NCBI GenBank assembly: GCA_963281255.1
Contig: OY725494.1
Coordinates: 4,105,934-4,169,933, forward strand
DNA from: Aphrocallistes beatrix
Taxonomy: Eukaryota > Porifera > Hexactinellida > Sceptrulophora > Aphrocallistidae
Direction of reading: 5' to 3'
DNA length: 64,000 bases
In this document: in pieces, positions 62,788 to 64,000 of the stretch
How the letters are laid out: every line of letters begins with the position of its first letter
How positions within the stretch are numbered: position 1 is the first letter of the stretch
The notes under the pieces: generated by a model
What the model saw: only the letters and a program-made list of their open reading frames with translations
Databases searched by the model: none
Told to the model about the DNA's origin: nothing
Program-made: the position numbers and the translations under genes

Positions 62788-64000
62788 AGTCAACTCGTAC
62801 CACATGTCAACTCGTACTACATGTCAACTCGTACCACATGTCAACTCGTATCACATGTCAACTCGTACCACATGTCAACTCGTACTACATGTCAACTCGT
62901 ACCACATGTCAACTCGTATCACATGTCAACTCGTACTACATGTCAACTCGTACCACATGTCAACTCGTATCACATGTCAACTCGTACTACTTGTCAACTC
63001 GTACCACATGTCAACTCGTATCACATGTCAACTCGTACTACATGTCAACTCGTACTACATGTCAACTCGTACCACATGTCAACTCGTACCACATGTCAAC
63101 TCGTACCACATGTCAACTCGTATCACATGTCAACTCGTACCACATGTCAACTCGTATCACATGTCAACTCGTACCACATGTCAACTCGTACTACATGTCA
63201 ACTCGTACCACATGTCAACTCGTACTACATGTCAACTCGTATCACATGTCAACTCGTATCACATGTCAACTCGTATCACATGTCAACTCGTACCACATGT
63301 CAACTCGTATCACATGTCAACTCGTATCACATGTCAACTCGTACCACATGTCAACTCGTACCACATGTCAACTCGTACCACATGTCAACTCGTACTACAT
63401 GTCAACTCGTACCACATGTCAACTCGTACTACATGTCAACTCGTACCACATGTCAACTCGTATCACATGTCAACTCGTACTACATGTCAACTCGTACTAC
63501 ATGTCAACTCGTACCACATGTCAACTCGTACCACATGTCAACTCGTACCACATGTCAACTCGTATCACATGTCAACTCGTACCACATGTCAACTCGTATC
63601 ACATGTCAACTCGTACCACATGTCAACTCGTACTACATGTCAACTCGTACCACATGTCAACTCGTACTACATGTCAACTCGTATCACATGTCAACTCGTA
63701 TCACATGTCAACTCGTATCACATGTCAACTCGTACCACATGTCAACTCGTACCACATGTCAACTCGTACTACATGTCAACTCGTATCACATGTCAACTCG
63801 TACTACATGTCAACTCGTATCACATGTCAACTCGTATCACATGTCAACTCGTACTACATGTCAACTCGTATCACATGTCAACTCGTATCACATGTCAACT
63901 CGTACTACATGTCAACTCGTATCACATGTCAACTCGTACTACATGTCAACTCGTATCACATGTCAACTCGTATCACATGTCAACTCGTACTACATGTCAA
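62788..64000. repeat. 17-bp satellite with three monomer types, continuing past the window
   Basis: About 71 copies of TCAACTCGTAYYACATG to the right edge. Only two adjacent sites vary, and only as CC, CT or TC; TT is never seen. Reading the types in order, units 13-30 recur exactly as units 39-56, that is 26 units or 442 bp later, so a higher-order block was duplicated. The last third favours a CT/TC alternation. One unit has TTTGTC-like ACTTG instead of ACATG near 62990. Confidence 0.95.

Noticed and set aside
1..64000. CRISPR arrays, bacterial operons, prophage or riboswitches
   Set aside because: The window is eukaryotic with spliced genes. The regular arrays at 13.5 kb and 62.8 kb are direct satellites without unique spacers.
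1..64000. tRNA and rRNA genes
   Set aside because: None recognised by eye; the A-box-like word near 47870 lacks a matching B box and cloverleaf.

Overview
The window is nuclear DNA from an animal or a very close relative. Genes carry short GT-AG introns or none. Intergenic DNA is AT-rich and full of small inverted-repeat transposons, while coding exons are clearly more GC-rich. The gene set (parkin, fused gephyrin, MKK4-type and MEKK2/3-type kinases, TBC1D5, ERGIC3, MFSD1, SAMM50, CHMP2B, UQCRH, mitochondrial L11 and L21) is animal-like. Few introns and coiled-coil/NHL duplicates suggest an early-branching compact genome such as a sponge, but the species cannot be fixed from sequence alone.

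Layout. 1-434: Tc1/mariner-type miniature element. 469-726: last exon of an unknown gene. 810-2792 (+): SLC38A7/8-like amino-acid transporter. 3285-5075 (-): gephyrin in one exon. 7046-8086 (-): MKK4-like kinase. 8427-8918 (-) and 9237-9845 (-): mitochondrial ribosomal proteins L11 and L21. 10005-11252 (-): ERGIC3. 11491-17087 (-): multi-exon putative cysteine-peptidase-like protein; one of its introns holds a 2.1 kb 22-bp minisatellite. 17524-22347 (-): TBC1D5. 22673-23887 (-) and 26727-27941 (+): a divergent inverted pair of coiled-coil/NHL proteins. 28667-30172 (+): MFSD1. 30522-32899 (+): SAMM50. 33044-33403 (-): small GON7-like protein. 34154-34708 (+): CD225/dispanin-type membrane protein. 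35629-35889 (-): main exon of UQCRH. 36888-38914 (+): MEKK2/3-like kinase. 39487-41953 (+): parkin. 43165-43785 (-): CHMP2B.

From about 43.8 kb onward the window turns gene-poor. It holds scattered exons (45526-45810; a PDZ domain built from three small exons at 55102-56760; a candidate exon at 58788-59055), one intronless bZIP-like gene (53153-53698, -), and a dense field of repeats. The repeats include a near-perfect 1.08 kb palindrome, nested miniature elements, a 620-bp tandem duplication, and a 17-bp satellite that runs off the right edge.

The genes are not an operon, but themes recur. Mitochondrial function: MRPL11, MRPL21, SAMM50, UQCRH and parkin. Endosome, lysosome and early secretory traffic: SLC38A7, TBC1D5, MFSD1, CHMP2B and ERGIC3. 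Stress-kinase signalling: an MKK4-like MAP2K and a MEKK2/3-like MAP3K, adjacent tiers of one cascade. Whether any clustering is more than chance cannot be judged from one window. Exon boundaries given here were worked out by eye from splice motifs, reading phase and remembered family sequence.
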